Assembly (NCBI GenBank): GCA_030427145.1
Contig: JAUHWT010000022.1
Location: 1-64,000 of the forward strand
Reading direction: 5' to 3'
Source of the DNA: Alphaproteobacteria bacterium
GTDB taxonomy: Bacteria > Pseudomonadota > Alphaproteobacteria > Rhodobacterales > Rhodobacteraceae
Length of the DNA: 64,000 nucleotides
The notes beneath the pieces are model-generated. The model saw only the letters and a program-made list of their open reading frames with translations. It searched no databases and had not been told where the DNA came from. Made by a program: the position numbers and the translations under genes. Positions 35,897 to 45,084 of the stretch are shown piece after piece. Within the stretch, counting starts at the first letter, position 1; each line of letters begins with the position of its first letter.

Positions 35897-36766
35897 ATGA
35901 CGATTGGAACGGCCTGCGCCACCTGGTTTGATGGCAGGTGGAACGAGGGCAACACTCCGGTATTGGGTGCAGCGGATCATGGAGCCTGGCTCGGCACTAT
36001 GGTTTTTGACGGCGCCCGGTCCTTTGAAGGGGTGGTTCCCGATCTCGACCTGCATTGCGGCAGGGTGGTCCGGTCGGCGGAAATCATGGGCATGAAGGCC
36101 CCGCTGGAATCGGGAGAAATTGAGGAACTTATTCTCGAAGGCGTGGACCGATTCGAAAATGAGACCGCGCTTTATCTACGGCCGATGATCTGGTCACGTG
36201 AAGGGCTTGCCAATCTGATTGAACCGAATCCGGAGGAAACCGCTCTGGCCATCTGCCTTGAGGCCCTTCCACTGGCGGGACTGGGCGACGTTGCCCTGAC
36301 CCTGTCGCCGTTTCGCCGCCCGCCGCCAGATGCCGCGCTGAACGAGGCCAAAGCCTCATGTCACTACGCCAACAACGCGCGTGTCATTCGGGACGCCAGA
36401 CAACGTGGCTTTGCAAATGGAATCTCTCTGGATCAGGAGGGGCATGTCGCGGAAACCGGCTCCACCAATCTTTTCATTGTCCGTGACGGGGTCGTGGAAA
36501 CTCCGGCACCCAACGGCACATTCCTCAACGGTATCACGCGCCAGCGCGTCATCGGCCTTCTGCGCGATGACGGCGTGGACGTCCGGGAAGTATCCCTGAC
36601 ACCTGGTGACCTTACGGAAGCCGACGAGATGTTTGTGACTGGCAATGCTAATAAGGTCACGCCGGTGACCCGCTATGAACAGAAACAGTTCTCAGGGACG
36701 GCGATGGGCCAGAGGGCGCGAAATCTCTACTGGGAGTTTTCCCATCAGACGAGGAGCGCCGCATGA
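35897..36766 (+). CDS. ilvE: Branched-chain amino acid aminotransferase-type class IV aminotransferase
   Basis: A 289-residue PLP enzyme of fold type IV. The Schiff-base lysine is in NEAKASCHYANN (residue about 154). The cofactor phosphate region is GHVAETGSTNLF and FLNGITRQRV. The FDGARSFEG N-terminal segment is typical of BCATs. It interconverts Leu/Ile/Val and their keto acids. GAGGAG precedes the ATG. It overlaps the following quinone reductase by four bases (ATGA). Other class IV enzymes such as D-amino acid aminotransferase are possible. Confidence 0.85.
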   Translation: MTIGTACATWFDGRWNEGNTPVLGAADHGAWLGTMVFDGARSFEGVVPDLDLHCGRVVRSAEIMGMKAPLESGEIEELILEGVDRFENETALYLRPMIWSREGLANLIEPNPEETALAICLEALPLAGLGDVALTLSPFRRPPPDAALNEAKASCHYANNARVIRDARQRGFANGISLDQEGHVAETGSTNLFIVRDGVVETPAPNGTFLNGITRQRVIGLLRDDGVDVREVSLTPGDLTEADEMFVTGNANKVTPVTRYEQKQFSGTAMGQRARNLYWEFSHQTRSAA

Positions 36767-37782
36767 ACCTGCCAGCTACGATGACCGCCGTGGAAATCCG
36801 TGAGGCCGGCGGCCCGGACGTACTCACGCCAACCACCCGTCCCGTCCCGGTTCCGGGGTCAGGCGAAATTCTGATAAAAATACATGCGGCAGGTGTTAAC
36901 AGACCGGATGCCCTGCAGCGTGCAGGTCAATACGCCCCTCCTCCAGATGCGTCCGACCTTCCCGGGCTGGAAGCAGCCGGCGAAGTCGCTGCCGTGGGTC
37001 CAAATACTCATAAGTGGAAGGTCGGCGATCGTGTAACTGCCCTTCTACCTGGTGGGGGCTACGCGGAATACGCCGTGACCCATCAGGACCACGCCCTGCC
37101 CGTTCCGGCAGGTATGGACATGGTTCAGGCGGCTGCGCTGTGTGAGACCTTTTTTACTGTCTGGACCAACGTGTTCCTGCGGGGCGGCCTCAAGGCGGGT
37201 GAAACGTTCCTCGTTCATGGCGGGTCGTCAGGGATCGGAACAACCGCAATCCAGCTGGCATCAGCTCGTGGCGCACGGGTTTTCACGACAGCAGGTTCCG
37301 AGGAAAAATGTGCGGCCTGTCGGGAGTTGGGAGCCGAACTCGCAATCAACTACCGGGAGGCCGACTTCGTCAAATCGGTTAAGGAAGCGACCGACGGAAG
37401 AGGCGTCGATCTGATCCTCGACATGGTCGGCGGGGACTACATCGCCCGAAACATCAAAGCGCTCGCACCGGACGGTCGTCTCGTGATGATCGCATTTTTG
37501 TCGGGACCGGTCGCAGAGATAAATTTTGCCCATGTTATGGCGAAACGGCTTACGATCACCGGCTCGACCCTTCGACCCCAATCCGTCGACGCCAAGGCCG
37601 CCATCGCCGATGATCTGACGCGCGAGGTATGGCCGCTCCTGGAAGCGGGCCGGATCGCCCCGGTGATGGACCAAAGTTTCGCGCTGGAAGATGCGGCCAA
37701 AGCCCACGAGCATATGGAAGCCTCGGCGCATATTGGAAAAATCGTGCTCAATGTCGTCCGATCCGACGCCGGGAGCATCTAA
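36763..37782 (+). CDS. NAD(P)H quinone oxidoreductase (PIG3/Qor type)
   Basis: A 339-residue zinc-free MDR enzyme. Markers are VNRPDALQRAGQYAPP near residue 46, PGLEAAGEV near 66, the nucleotide motif VHGGSSGIGTTAIQLA near 149, and ALAPDGRLV near 228. This subgroup reduces quinones with NADPH. It is coupled to ilvE by a four-base overlap and converges on the DUF2235 gene with overlapping stop codons. Confidence 0.9.
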   Translation: MNLPATMTAVEIREAGGPDVLTPTTRPVPVPGSGEILIKIHAAGVNRPDALQRAGQYAPPPDASDLPGLEAAGEVAAVGPNTHKWKVGDRVTALLPGGGYAEYAVTHQDHALPVPAGMDMVQAAALCETFFTVWTNVFLRGGLKAGETFLVHGGSSGIGTTAIQLASARGARVFTTAGSEEKCAACRELGAELAINYREADFVKSVKEATDGRGVDLILDMVGGDYIARNIKALAPDGRLVMIAFLSGPVAEINFAHVMAKRLTITGSTLRPQSVDAKAAIADDLTREVWPLLEAGRIAPVMDQSFALEDAAKAHEHMEASAHIGKIVLNVVRSDAGSI

Positions 37783-38834
37783 ATCCGCTCAAGCTCGCCG
37801 CTCAACGCGTTCAGCGTCCGTGGTCGATACAACGGGTTTTTCTTCCAACGCTTTATGGCCGAACCGGCGAGAGATGCGATGGAGCGCGGGCCGGAGCGGT
37901 CTATTTGCTGCAGGTGAAGCAGTCGTGAAAACAGACCGTCCGGCCTTTGGAAAGGCGCGGCAAAATCGCGGTCACTGCTCCATGCCGAAACCACCTTCGG
38001 ATCAAAGCTTAACCCGGCCTCAGCCGCACCGGCCGCAACCCAAAGCAGCGCGTCGTTGGAAAGAAAACGGTTGGGACCTCCACCACCCACACTGCCGTGA
38101 TCTCCGGGGAACCAGCACTGGTGATACCCTGCGCCTCCTCCCCCCAAACGGTCAAGGTTGTCCCACAGGGTGGGTAGAAATGTGCGGCGACGTTCATCAA
38201 TTGCGACCGCATGACGGGCCTTTTTCACGTATTTTGACAGCGACGTATCGTGGAATTTTAGTCCCGCGTTGACAGTCGACGCCCAACCGAAGCTTTCGGG
38301 GATACCCAACGCACCCACAGTGTCCCAGACACCGAGAAAAGCGATTGAGGGAGGCTCGGCGCCATTGCTGGAATAAAGCTGCCGAAACTCGACAGATTGC
38401 GCGCTTTTGGGATGCGCGCGTGCATCCGTGCTCTGATAGAGTGCGACGGCTTCCGGTAGCATGTGAAGGTGGTCCGGCTGTAAAATGCCACAGTTTCGGA
38501 TCATGCCTGCAAGTGATCTTGCGGTGAACGCACCACGCGAAAAGCCAAACAGAAAAATGGCGTCGCCTGGCGCGTAGTTGAAAATCAGAAAACGATATGC
38601 CTCAAGCAGCGTTTCCATAAGTCCAATGCCAAAAACCCCGCCAAGCACCACGTCAAGCGTGCGCGTGACACGGCCGTTGCCGCGGGTGCCTACGCCGTTG
38701 ACGTGACAAACGACCTGATCACAGCCGTCTTCCCCCTGAGGCACGACAGCTCGTGCGAGTTCCAAAACATTGGTTGGGTGGGTTGCGTCGGACCGGGACC
38801 ACGTCCCGTCACAGGCAATTACAATTCGTTTCAT
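37779..38834 (-). CDS. DUF2235 (Tle1-like) alpha/beta-hydrolase
   Basis: A 351-residue protein of the DUF2235 family. It opens KRIVIACDGTW, carries the nucleophile elbow GFSRGAFTARSL (residues 97-108), LGVWDTVGALG, and a likely catalytic-His region FPGDHGSVGGGG. These features match the catalytic core of type VI lipase effectors Tle1, but no T6SS, VgrG or immunity gene is adjacent and there is no signal peptide. A housekeeping cytosolic hydrolase is equally likely. Confidence 0.87.
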   Translation of the reverse strand: MKRIVIACDGTWSRSDATHPTNVLELARAVVPQGEDGCDQVVCHVNGVGTRGNGRVTRTLDVVLGGVFGIGLMETLLEAYRFLIFNYAPGDAIFLFGFSRGAFTARSLAGMIRNCGILQPDHLHMLPEAVALYQSTDARAHPKSAQSVEFRQLYSSNGAEPPSIAFLGVWDTVGALGIPESFGWASTVNAGLKFHDTSLSKYVKKARHAVAIDERRRTFLPTLWDNLDRLGGGGAGYHQCWFPGDHGSVGGGGPNRFLSNDALLWVAAGAAEAGLSFDPKVVSAWSSDRDFAAPFQRPDGLFSRLLHLQQIDRSGPRSIASLAGSAIKRWKKNPLYRPRTLNALSGELERI

Positions 38835-39067
38835 CTAAAAGCACCCCGACCACGCCCGGAACACGGGAGCCGCCGGATACGGGGGCAGTCTTCTGTTAAA
38901 TTCTCGGAAAATGGCCCCGGACGGGAGCGACACAGGAACTCGTATCGTAAAAAGGTTTCAATTTTCTATGTATCTGAATGGTTTCGGTACTGCGGCTCTG
39001 GCGTTTTCGGGGATGTCCTGACAGTTTCCCGTCATCAGACGCCTTGAAACGCCAAGCCGGAGAAACA

Positions 39068-39904
39068 ATGGTCCAAAGACACTTCATGCAGTGCGATGTT
39101 TTCTCGCAGCAGCCCACCCGGGGTAACGCACTCGCGGTGGTTCTGGATGGCGAAGGCCTGACGGACGCGCAAATGCAGGAGTTTGCCGCGTGGACCAACC
39201 TCGCCGAAACCACGTTTGTCTTTCGCCCTACGGTTCCGGATGCGGATTATCACGTGAGGATTTTCACCACTGAGCATGAAATGCCGTTCGCCGGGCATCC
39301 GACACTGGGGACATGTGCGGCTTGGTTGAAATCGGGAGGCAGGCCGTCGTTGCCCGGAGTCGTCAGGCAACAATGCGGTGTGGGGATCGTGGAGATACAT
39401 ATCGACCGCGAGGTCCCGGCGTTCAGGGCTCCACCCACGGTCATACTGGACCTGCCGGGACAGTTCCGTCTGAATGCCATGAACGCGCTTGGCATTGCCG
39501 ACGGCGCCGTTTTGAACGCCGCCCGCCTCGACAACGGTCCAGTCTGGAATGCTCTGGAGCTTGCGACGGCCGAGGAGGTGCTGCATCTCAATCCGACCGC
39601 CGACTTCCGTTCCGTAGACGTGCCGATTGGTGTATTCGGCACCCATCAGGATGCCTCGGAGGCAAGATATGAGGTCCGGGTCTTCGTACCGGGTGCGGGC
39701 ATGGTTGAGGATCCGGTGACGGGCTCATTCAACGCGGCACTCGCCCATTGGCTGCAGTCTCAGGGCAGGATTGAGGGCGGGCACCTTGTGCATCAGGGTG
39801 CCGCCGTAAACCGTGCCGGGCGCATCCATGTTAACGTGGATAACGGCGACGTTTTCATCGGCGGGGAGACCAGCTTCCTGATCGAAGGCACGGTTGATCT
39901 CTGA
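39068..39904 (+). CDS. PhzF family isomerase
   Basis: A 278-residue protein with the diaminopimelate-epimerase fold. CDVFSQQPTRGNALAVVLDG at the start, the catalytic Glu in NLAETTF, MPFAGHPTLGTCAAW, and DPVTGSFNAALAHWL are all conserved. Phenazine genes are absent, so the substrate is unknown. GGAG five bases before ATG 39068 sets the start, and the 233-bp gap upstream shows no other gene. Confidence 0.92.
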   Translation: MVQRHFMQCDVFSQQPTRGNALAVVLDGEGLTDAQMQEFAAWTNLAETTFVFRPTVPDADYHVRIFTTEHEMPFAGHPTLGTCAAWLKSGGRPSLPGVVRQQCGVGIVEIHIDREVPAFRAPPTVILDLPGQFRLNAMNALGIADGAVLNAARLDNGPVWNALELATAEEVLHLNPTADFRSVDVPIGVFGTHQDASEARYEVRVFVPGAGMVEDPVTGSFNAALAHWLQSQGRIEGGHLVHQGAAVNRAGRIHVNVDNGDVFIGGETSFLIEGTVDL

Positions 39905-39958
39905 CGCCAATGGCGTTTGTGCGCAAGAACCTTTGTCGACTGCGCAACAACCCTGTTA

Positions 39959-39986
39959 TTGCTACTGACACCGGCGTTGCTATAAC
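39959..39986 (+). promoter_or_regulatory. Promoter for the aminotransferase-hom unit
   Basis: TTGCTA (39959-39964), 16 bp, TATAAC (39981-39986; five of six to consensus). The start would be about 30 nt before the aminotransferase. Upstream, TTGTGCGCAAG (39917-39927) and CTGCGCAACAA (39940-39950) form an imperfect inverted repeat that could be an operator. Confidence 0.5.
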
Positions 39987-40022
39987 CGCGGCTCAACCTC
40001 ACCATCCGAAGTGATATTCATC

Positions 40023-41267
40023 ATGCAAGAAGAGTTCTACCGCATAAAACGTCTGCCTCCCTACGTGTTCGCTGAAGTGAACCGTTTGAAAGCGGAATAC
40101 CGAGCGGAAGGCATGGATATTATCGACTTCGGCATGGGCAATCCGGACATGAGTACGCCGAGCCACATCGTCGAGAAACTCGTCGAAACGATCCGTAAAC
40201 CGCGCACGCACCGGTATTCCTCCTCAAAGGGAATTCCTGGGCTGCGCCGGGCTCAGGCCGGGTATTACGAGAGGCGGTTTGGCGTCAAACTGAACCCCGA
40301 GACCGAGGTCATCGCTACGCTTGGCTCCAAGGAGGGTCTGGCCAATCTGGCCATGGCAATTACCGCACCCGGCGACGTGATGCTGGTTCCCAACCCCTCC
40401 TATCCGATCCATCCTTACGGATTCATGATTGCCGGCGGAACGCTGCGGCATGTCGCGACGTTGCATGACGGTGTCTTCAATCCTGATGAATACATGCGGT
40501 CCTTGCATCGCGCCGTGCAGCATTCGGTACCCAAGCCAGTGGCGCTGGTTGTGTCTTTCCCCTCCAACCCGACGGCTCAGCTCTGCGATCTTGATTTCTA
40601 TCGAGAGCTCGTTGCATTCGCGCGAAAAAACGAAATTTGGGTTATGTCTGATCTGGCGTATTCGGAGATGTATTTCGACGGAAACCCGCCACCCAGCGTA
40701 CTTCAGGTTGAAGGAGCCCGTGACGTAGCCGTTGAGTTTACGTCCCTGTCAAAGACTTATGCGATGCCGGGCTGGAGAATGGGCTTCGCGGTCGGAAATG
40801 AACGTCTGATTGGCGCCCTTACCCGTATCAAATCCTATCTCGACTACGGTGCGTTCACTCCAATTCAGGTTGCTGCCGCCGCCGCGCTGAATGGGCCGGA
40901 TGACTGCATTGCGGAGATTCGCGCGACATACAAATCAAGGCGGGATGTACTCGTGGACGCAATGGGACGGGCTGGATGGGACATTCCTCCGCCCCCCGCA
41001 ACCATGTTCGCATGGGCTCCCCTGCCCGAAGCGTTTGCGGATATCGGGTCGATGGCATTCTCCAAAATCCTCCTGAAAGAAGCCGAAGTCGCGGTTTCGC
41101 CGGGCGTGGGATTTGGCGAGTACGGCGAAGGATACGTACGCCTCGGTCTGGTAGAAAACGAACAGCGCATTCGCCAGGCAGCACGGAGCGTACGCAGGGT
41201 ATTACAGAACGCGGATGCCCTCGTCGACAAGTATCGCGCGGAACACGCGGAGGCCGTCGGAGCATAA
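40023..41267 (+). CDS. PLP aminotransferase, AlaC/DapL-like
   Basis: A 414-residue class I aminotransferase. The N-terminal YRIKRLPPYVFAEVN is typical of the alanine/LL-diaminopimelate group. PLP contacts include SKEG near residue 103, SFPSNPTA near 178, and the lysine in SLSKTYAMPGWRMG near 244. Location directly before hom is common in alphaproteobacteria and suggests a role in aspartate-family or glutamate-pyruvate transamination. ATG 40023 is preferred over a GTG four codons upstream. Confidence 0.88.
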   Translation: MQEEFYRIKRLPPYVFAEVNRLKAEYRAEGMDIIDFGMGNPDMSTPSHIVEKLVETIRKPRTHRYSSSKGIPGLRRAQAGYYERRFGVKLNPETEVIATLGSKEGLANLAMAITAPGDVMLVPNPSYPIHPYGFMIAGGTLRHVATLHDGVFNPDEYMRSLHRAVQHSVPKPVALVVSFPSNPTAQLCDLDFYRELVAFARKNEIWVMSDLAYSEMYFDGNPPPSVLQVEGARDVAVEFTSLSKTYAMPGWRMGFAVGNERLIGALTRIKSYLDYGAFTPIQVAAAAALNGPDDCIAEIRATYKSRRDVLVDAMGRAGWDIPPPPATMFAWAPLPEAFADIGSMAFSKILLKEAEVAVSPGVGFGEYGEGYVRLGLVENEQRIRQAARSVRRVLQNADALVDKYRAEHAEAVGA

Positions 41268-41382
41268 TCCGCTGGAAACACGGTACCGACGAAAGCCAAC
41301 CTGCGAAATTTAACGCCTCAGCCTCTCGACGTGTCAGGGGCTGACGGTTAAACAGCGCGAATTATTTATTCGGAGCAGACGC

Positions 41383-42669
41383 ATGTCGAACCCTCTTCGC
41401 CTAGGTGTGGCCGGACTGGGAACCGTTGGAACCGGTGTAGTCAAAATCGTACAGAGACATGGCGACCTTTTGGCCTCCCGGTGTGGGCGCCCGGTGGAAA
41501 TTACCGCCGTGTCCGCCCGTTCACGGTCCAAAGATCGTGGCGTAGACCTGAGCACATATGCCTGGGAAGACGATCCGATGGCACTTGCCGCACGTGATGA
41601 CGTCGATGTCTTCGTGGAACTTATGGGCGGCGAGAACGGCCCGGCTCTGGATGCTGCGACGAAAGCGCTGCAAGACGGACGCCATGTGGTTTCCGCGAAC
41701 AAAGCAATGCTCGCCCGACACGGACAAAAACTTGCTTTGGCAGCAGAGAAATCCGGAGTGTCACTGCGCTTTGAAGCGGCAGTCGCCGGGGGCATCCCTG
41801 TGGTAAAGGCATTGACCGAGGGACTGGCCGGGAACCAGATCACGCGCGTGATGGGCGTTATGAACGGGACCTGCAACTATATCCTGACGGAGATGGAACG
41901 CACCGGTCGCGCATATGGCGACGTTCTCACCGAAGCGCAGCAGCTTGGTTATGCCGAAGCGGACCCGACCTTCGATGTAGGTGGTTTTGATGCGGCACAA
42001 AAACTCGCTCTGCTCGCGGCAACCGCATTCGGCAGTCAGGTCGACTATGACGGGTTGGACATTGAAGGTATCGATCGCGTCAACTTGGCCGACATTGAGC
42101 ACGCATCGGAGCTCGGCTACCGGATCAAACTGCTTGGCGTTGCGAACAATTCATCAGACGGTGTCGACGCCCGGATGAAGCCCTGCCTCGTCCCTGAGAA
42201 TTCCGCAATCGGCAAGCTGGAGGGCGTGACCAACATGATCGTAATCGAAGGTGATTCGATTGGTCAGGTGGTTCTAAGCGGGCCGGGTGCGGGCGAAGGC
42301 CCCACGGCTTCGGCCGTTCTCGGTGATATCACCGACATCGCCCGTGGGCTGAACATCCCGGCATTTGGCGTACCAGCCGACAGGCTCAAACCGGCCAAAC
42401 GTGCGGCTGCAAGCCCAAAAGCGGCCTACTACCTGCGCTTTCTGCTCACGGACGCTCCTGGCGCACTTGCCCGTGTAGCAACCGTGCTCGGGGAAGGCGG
42501 GATTTCGATCGACCGCATGCGTCAGGTACAGCACGCCGGTCCCCAGGCTCCCGTCCTGATCGTCACGCATGATACCGTCAGGTCCACCCTCGATAAGGTA
42601 CTGCAGGTCATAGCGGATCTCGACGTATGCCTCGCCCCGCCGGTAGCCATCAGAATCGAAGATGTCTGA
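41383..42669 (+). CDS. hom: Homoserine dehydrogenase with ACT domain
   Basis: A 428-residue enzyme reducing aspartate semialdehyde to homoserine for Thr and Met synthesis. The NAD(P) motif is GLGTVGTGVV (10-19). ANKAML, EAAVAGGIPVVKAL and EADPTFDVGGFDAAQKLALL form the catalytic core. A C-terminal ACT domain (about 348-428) begins FLLTDAPGALARVATVL and probably mediates feedback by threonine. GGAG sits before the ATG. The stop overlaps the GNAT gene by eight bases. Confidence 0.96.
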   Translation: MSNPLRLGVAGLGTVGTGVVKIVQRHGDLLASRCGRPVEITAVSARSRSKDRGVDLSTYAWEDDPMALAARDDVDVFVELMGGENGPALDAATKALQDGRHVVSANKAMLARHGQKLALAAEKSGVSLRFEAAVAGGIPVVKALTEGLAGNQITRVMGVMNGTCNYILTEMERTGRAYGDVLTEAQQLGYAEADPTFDVGGFDAAQKLALLAATAFGSQVDYDGLDIEGIDRVNLADIEHASELGYRIKLLGVANNSSDGVDARMKPCLVPENSAIGKLEGVTNMIVIEGDSIGQVVLSGPGAGEGPTASAVLGDITDIARGLNIPAFGVPADRLKPAKRAAASPKAAYYLRFLLTDAPGALARVATVLGEGGISIDRMRQVQHAGPQAPVLIVTHDTVRSTLDKVLQVIADLDVCLAPPVAIRIEDV

Positions 42670-43180
42670 CAGATGTATTGTTCGCCCATCGGAACCAGGC
42701 GACGTACCCAAGATTCAAACCATATACGCAACCCACGTTCTGACCGGGCTGGCAACATTCGAGGAAGTGCCGCCCTCAGTTCGGGAGATGTCCGCCCGCC
42801 GCCAGAAGACCCTGGATCTGAAACTTCCCTATCTGGTGGCGACAGTTAATGGCGAGGTCGTGGGCTACTGTTATGCTGGGCCGTATCACACTCGTCACGC
42901 CTATCGGTTCACGCTGGAGGATTCGATCTATCTCGATCCAGCGATAAAGGGACGTGGTGTCGGATCAGCTCTGCTTAAGGAACTGATCCGCGAGACGACT
43001 GAACTGGGTTACCGCCAGATGATCGCCGTGATTGGTGATACCGACAATGAAAGCTCAATTGGGCTGCACCGGAAGTTTGACTTCCAGCACGTTGGTGTCC
43101 TTGACCGCGTTGGCTTCAAATTCGGCCGATGGGTGAATGTCGTGCTCATGCAACTGGCGCTTGGTGCCGACCACAACTAG
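42662..43180 (+). CDS. GNAT N-acetyltransferase, phosphinothricin-acetyltransferase-like
   Basis: A 172-residue acetyltransferase. ATFEEVPPS, YCYAGPYHTRHAYRFT, DPAIKGRGVGSALL (acetyl-CoA loop) and the LHRKFDFQHVG end motif match the PAT/YncA subgroup that acetylates methionine sulfone-like or glutamate analogue amines. Overlap with hom suggests co-translation. It converges on dctM, four bases apart. Confidence 0.88.
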   Translation: MSDRCIVRPSEPGDVPKIQTIYATHVLTGLATFEEVPPSVREMSARRQKTLDLKLPYLVATVNGEVVGYCYAGPYHTRHAYRFTLEDSIYLDPAIKGRGVGSALLKELIRETTELGYRQMIAVIGDTDNESSIGLHRKFDFQHVGVLDRVGFKFGRWVNVVLMQLALGADHN

Positions 43181-43183
43181 CTT

Positions 43184-44467
43184 CTATCCAGCCAGCATTG
43201 CCGGAAGCGTCAGGGAAATGGCCGGAATAAAGGTCGTCAGGATGAGCGCCAGAAGAATCGCCAGGTAAAAGGGCCAAATTGTCCTGACCGCCTTCTCGAT
43301 CGGAACCTTGCCGATTGCGCACCCAACAAACAGACACGCGCCGACCGGAGGAGTACACAGGCCAAGGCCAAGGTTCATCATCAACACCATGCCGAACTGA
43401 ATCGGGTCCATACCAAGTTGCGTCGTCACCGGCAGGAAGATCGGCGTGCAGATCAAAATCAGCGCCGCCATGTCCATGATCATTCCCAGTACGAGCAGCA
43501 TGCCATTGATCAGCAGCAGCAGCAAAATCGGGTTTTCCGAGATGCCGAGCAGGAAATCCACCATCAGCGATGGAACCTTGTAGAACGTCAGCATGTAGGC
43601 AAACGCCGATGCACAGGCAACAAGGATCAAAACCATCGAGGTGGTTTTGACCGAACGCGCCACCGCAATCTTGAAGTTTTCCCATGTCAGGGCGCGGTAA
43701 ACTATGATGGTAACCAGTACGGCGTAAATCGTTCCAAAAGCACCGGATTCCGTCACAGTGAAGATACCGGACAGGACGCCACCGACAATAATGACTGCAG
43801 TGAAAAGCCCAGGCAAAGCCGCGAGGAAGTGTATCGCCAGCACCTTCCAGCCCGGGAATGGCTCTGACGCATATCCACGCTTGACCGCTACAGTATAAGC
43901 TGCGGTAGCGAGACACAGGCACATCAAAAACCCTGGAACAACCCCAGCCAAAAACAGTGATGATATTGAAATTCCGCCGCCGGCCGCGACGGCGAAGAGG
44001 ATCATGTTGTGGCTGGGAGGAATAAGAATCCCCGCAAGTGATGAGGTTACGGTCACGTTGACAGCATAGTCCTCATCATAACCCTTCTCCTTCATCACCG
44101 GCACCAGGATGGATCCAAGTGCCGAGATATCAGCTACGGCGGAGCCCGAAATCCCCCCGAAAAGCATTGAGGAAAACACGTTAACGATGCCGAGGCCGCC
44201 GCGGATGCTACCGACGGCCGATGATGCAAAACGCACCAGCCGGATGGCGATTCCACCATGAAACATCAGCTCTCCGGCAAAGATAAAGAAGGGAATTGCC
44301 ATTAGGGAGAATACGGAGACACCGGAAATCACCCGCTGAATGCCGATCAGTACCGGTAGCCCCTCAAACCAGATTGCTGAAAACGCGGCGATGCCAAGGG
44401 CAAAGGCGACCGGCATACCGATGACCACACCGATAAAGAAGATCGAAAAAAGGAGAAGAAGACCCAT
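43184..44467 (-). CDS. dctM: TRAP transporter large permease DctM
   Basis: A 427-residue protein with about twelve hydrophobic helices of the DctM/SiaM family. Markers are FFIFAGELMFHGGIA near residue 60, FGGISGSAVADISALGSI near 100, and GLCTPPVGACLFVG near 370. It carries solute by sodium symport with DctQ and DctP. It is last of the three genes, after an 87-bp gap from dctQ. Confidence 0.93.
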   Translation of the reverse strand: MGLLLLFSIFFIGVVIGMPVAFALGIAAFSAIWFEGLPVLIGIQRVISGVSVFSLMAIPFFIFAGELMFHGGIAIRLVRFASSAVGSIRGGLGIVNVFSSMLFGGISGSAVADISALGSILVPVMKEKGYDEDYAVNVTVTSSLAGILIPPSHNMILFAVAAGGGISISSLFLAGVVPGFLMCLCLATAAYTVAVKRGYASEPFPGWKVLAIHFLAALPGLFTAVIIVGGVLSGIFTVTESGAFGTIYAVLVTIIVYRALTWENFKIAVARSVKTTSMVLILVACASAFAYMLTFYKVPSLMVDFLLGISENPILLLLLINGMLLVLGMIMDMAALILICTPIFLPVTTQLGMDPIQFGMVLMMNLGLGLCTPPVGACLFVGCAIGKVPIEKAVRTIWPFYLAILLALILTTFIPAISLTLPAMLAG

Positions 44468-44554
44468 GAAGCGGTTACCGGTGCTGTCGTGAATTTTGAT
44501 TGCTGAAGCAGGTGCACATTGCGCTGCCTGAGAGTGTCGAACAGGTGTGACCGT

Positions 44555-45079
44555 TCATTCCACGAGGTCCATTTCGTCCTCGATTCCCCGCGCCATACGC
44601 AGAAGGTGACCGATGCAAAACAACAGCATCAGGCCGCCGCAAATAGTGATTGGCACCGCACGCAGTCCTTCGGGGAGATGGATTAGCGGGATCTCGGTGG
44701 ACCACTTGAACATTGTGAGCTGAAATCCCGTCCAAAGAAGAACCAGACCAAAACCGCCCAGCGCAAGATTGGTGATCACCGCGCAAAAAATTCGAACGGG
44801 TTTAGGGCTGAGTTCCCGGAAATAGGAAACACCAAGGTGGGTGTTTTCGTGAATTCCGACGGCCGCGCCGAGAAACGTGATCAACACAATCAGGAGCAGT
44901 GAAACCTGTTCAACCCAAGTTGGTGTCGAATTAAGGACGTATCGCCCGTAAACCAGCCAACCGAAGATGACCGTCAGGAATACGAGCGAAACGCCAGTGA
45001 TGATCCGGCAGACCTTTGCCAGCAGGTCCAGAAACCGGTCAAACCGGTTTCCTTCCCCTGCAAATCCATTGCTGTCCAT
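44555..45079 (-). CDS. dctQ: TRAP transporter small permease DctQ
   Basis: A 174-residue protein with four helices. The conserved YGRYVLNSTPTWVEQVS segment and LGAAVGIHENTHLGV are typical of DctQ. Its partner is the DctM permease. It starts five bases after the dctP stop, so translation is closely linked. Confidence 0.9.
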   Translation of the reverse strand: MDSNGFAGEGNRFDRFLDLLAKVCRIITGVSLVFLTVIFGWLVYGRYVLNSTPTWVEQVSLLLIVLITFLGAAVGIHENTHLGVSYFRELSPKPVRIFCAVITNLALGGFGLVLLWTGFQLTMFKWSTEIPLIHLPEGLRAVPITICGGLMLLFCIGHLLRMARGIEDEMDLVE

Positions 45080-45084
45080 TCGGA

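Noticed and set aside
44475-44786. A 103-codon frame between dctQ and dctM
   Set aside because: It overlaps dctQ in another frame and has no membrane helix or ribosome site.
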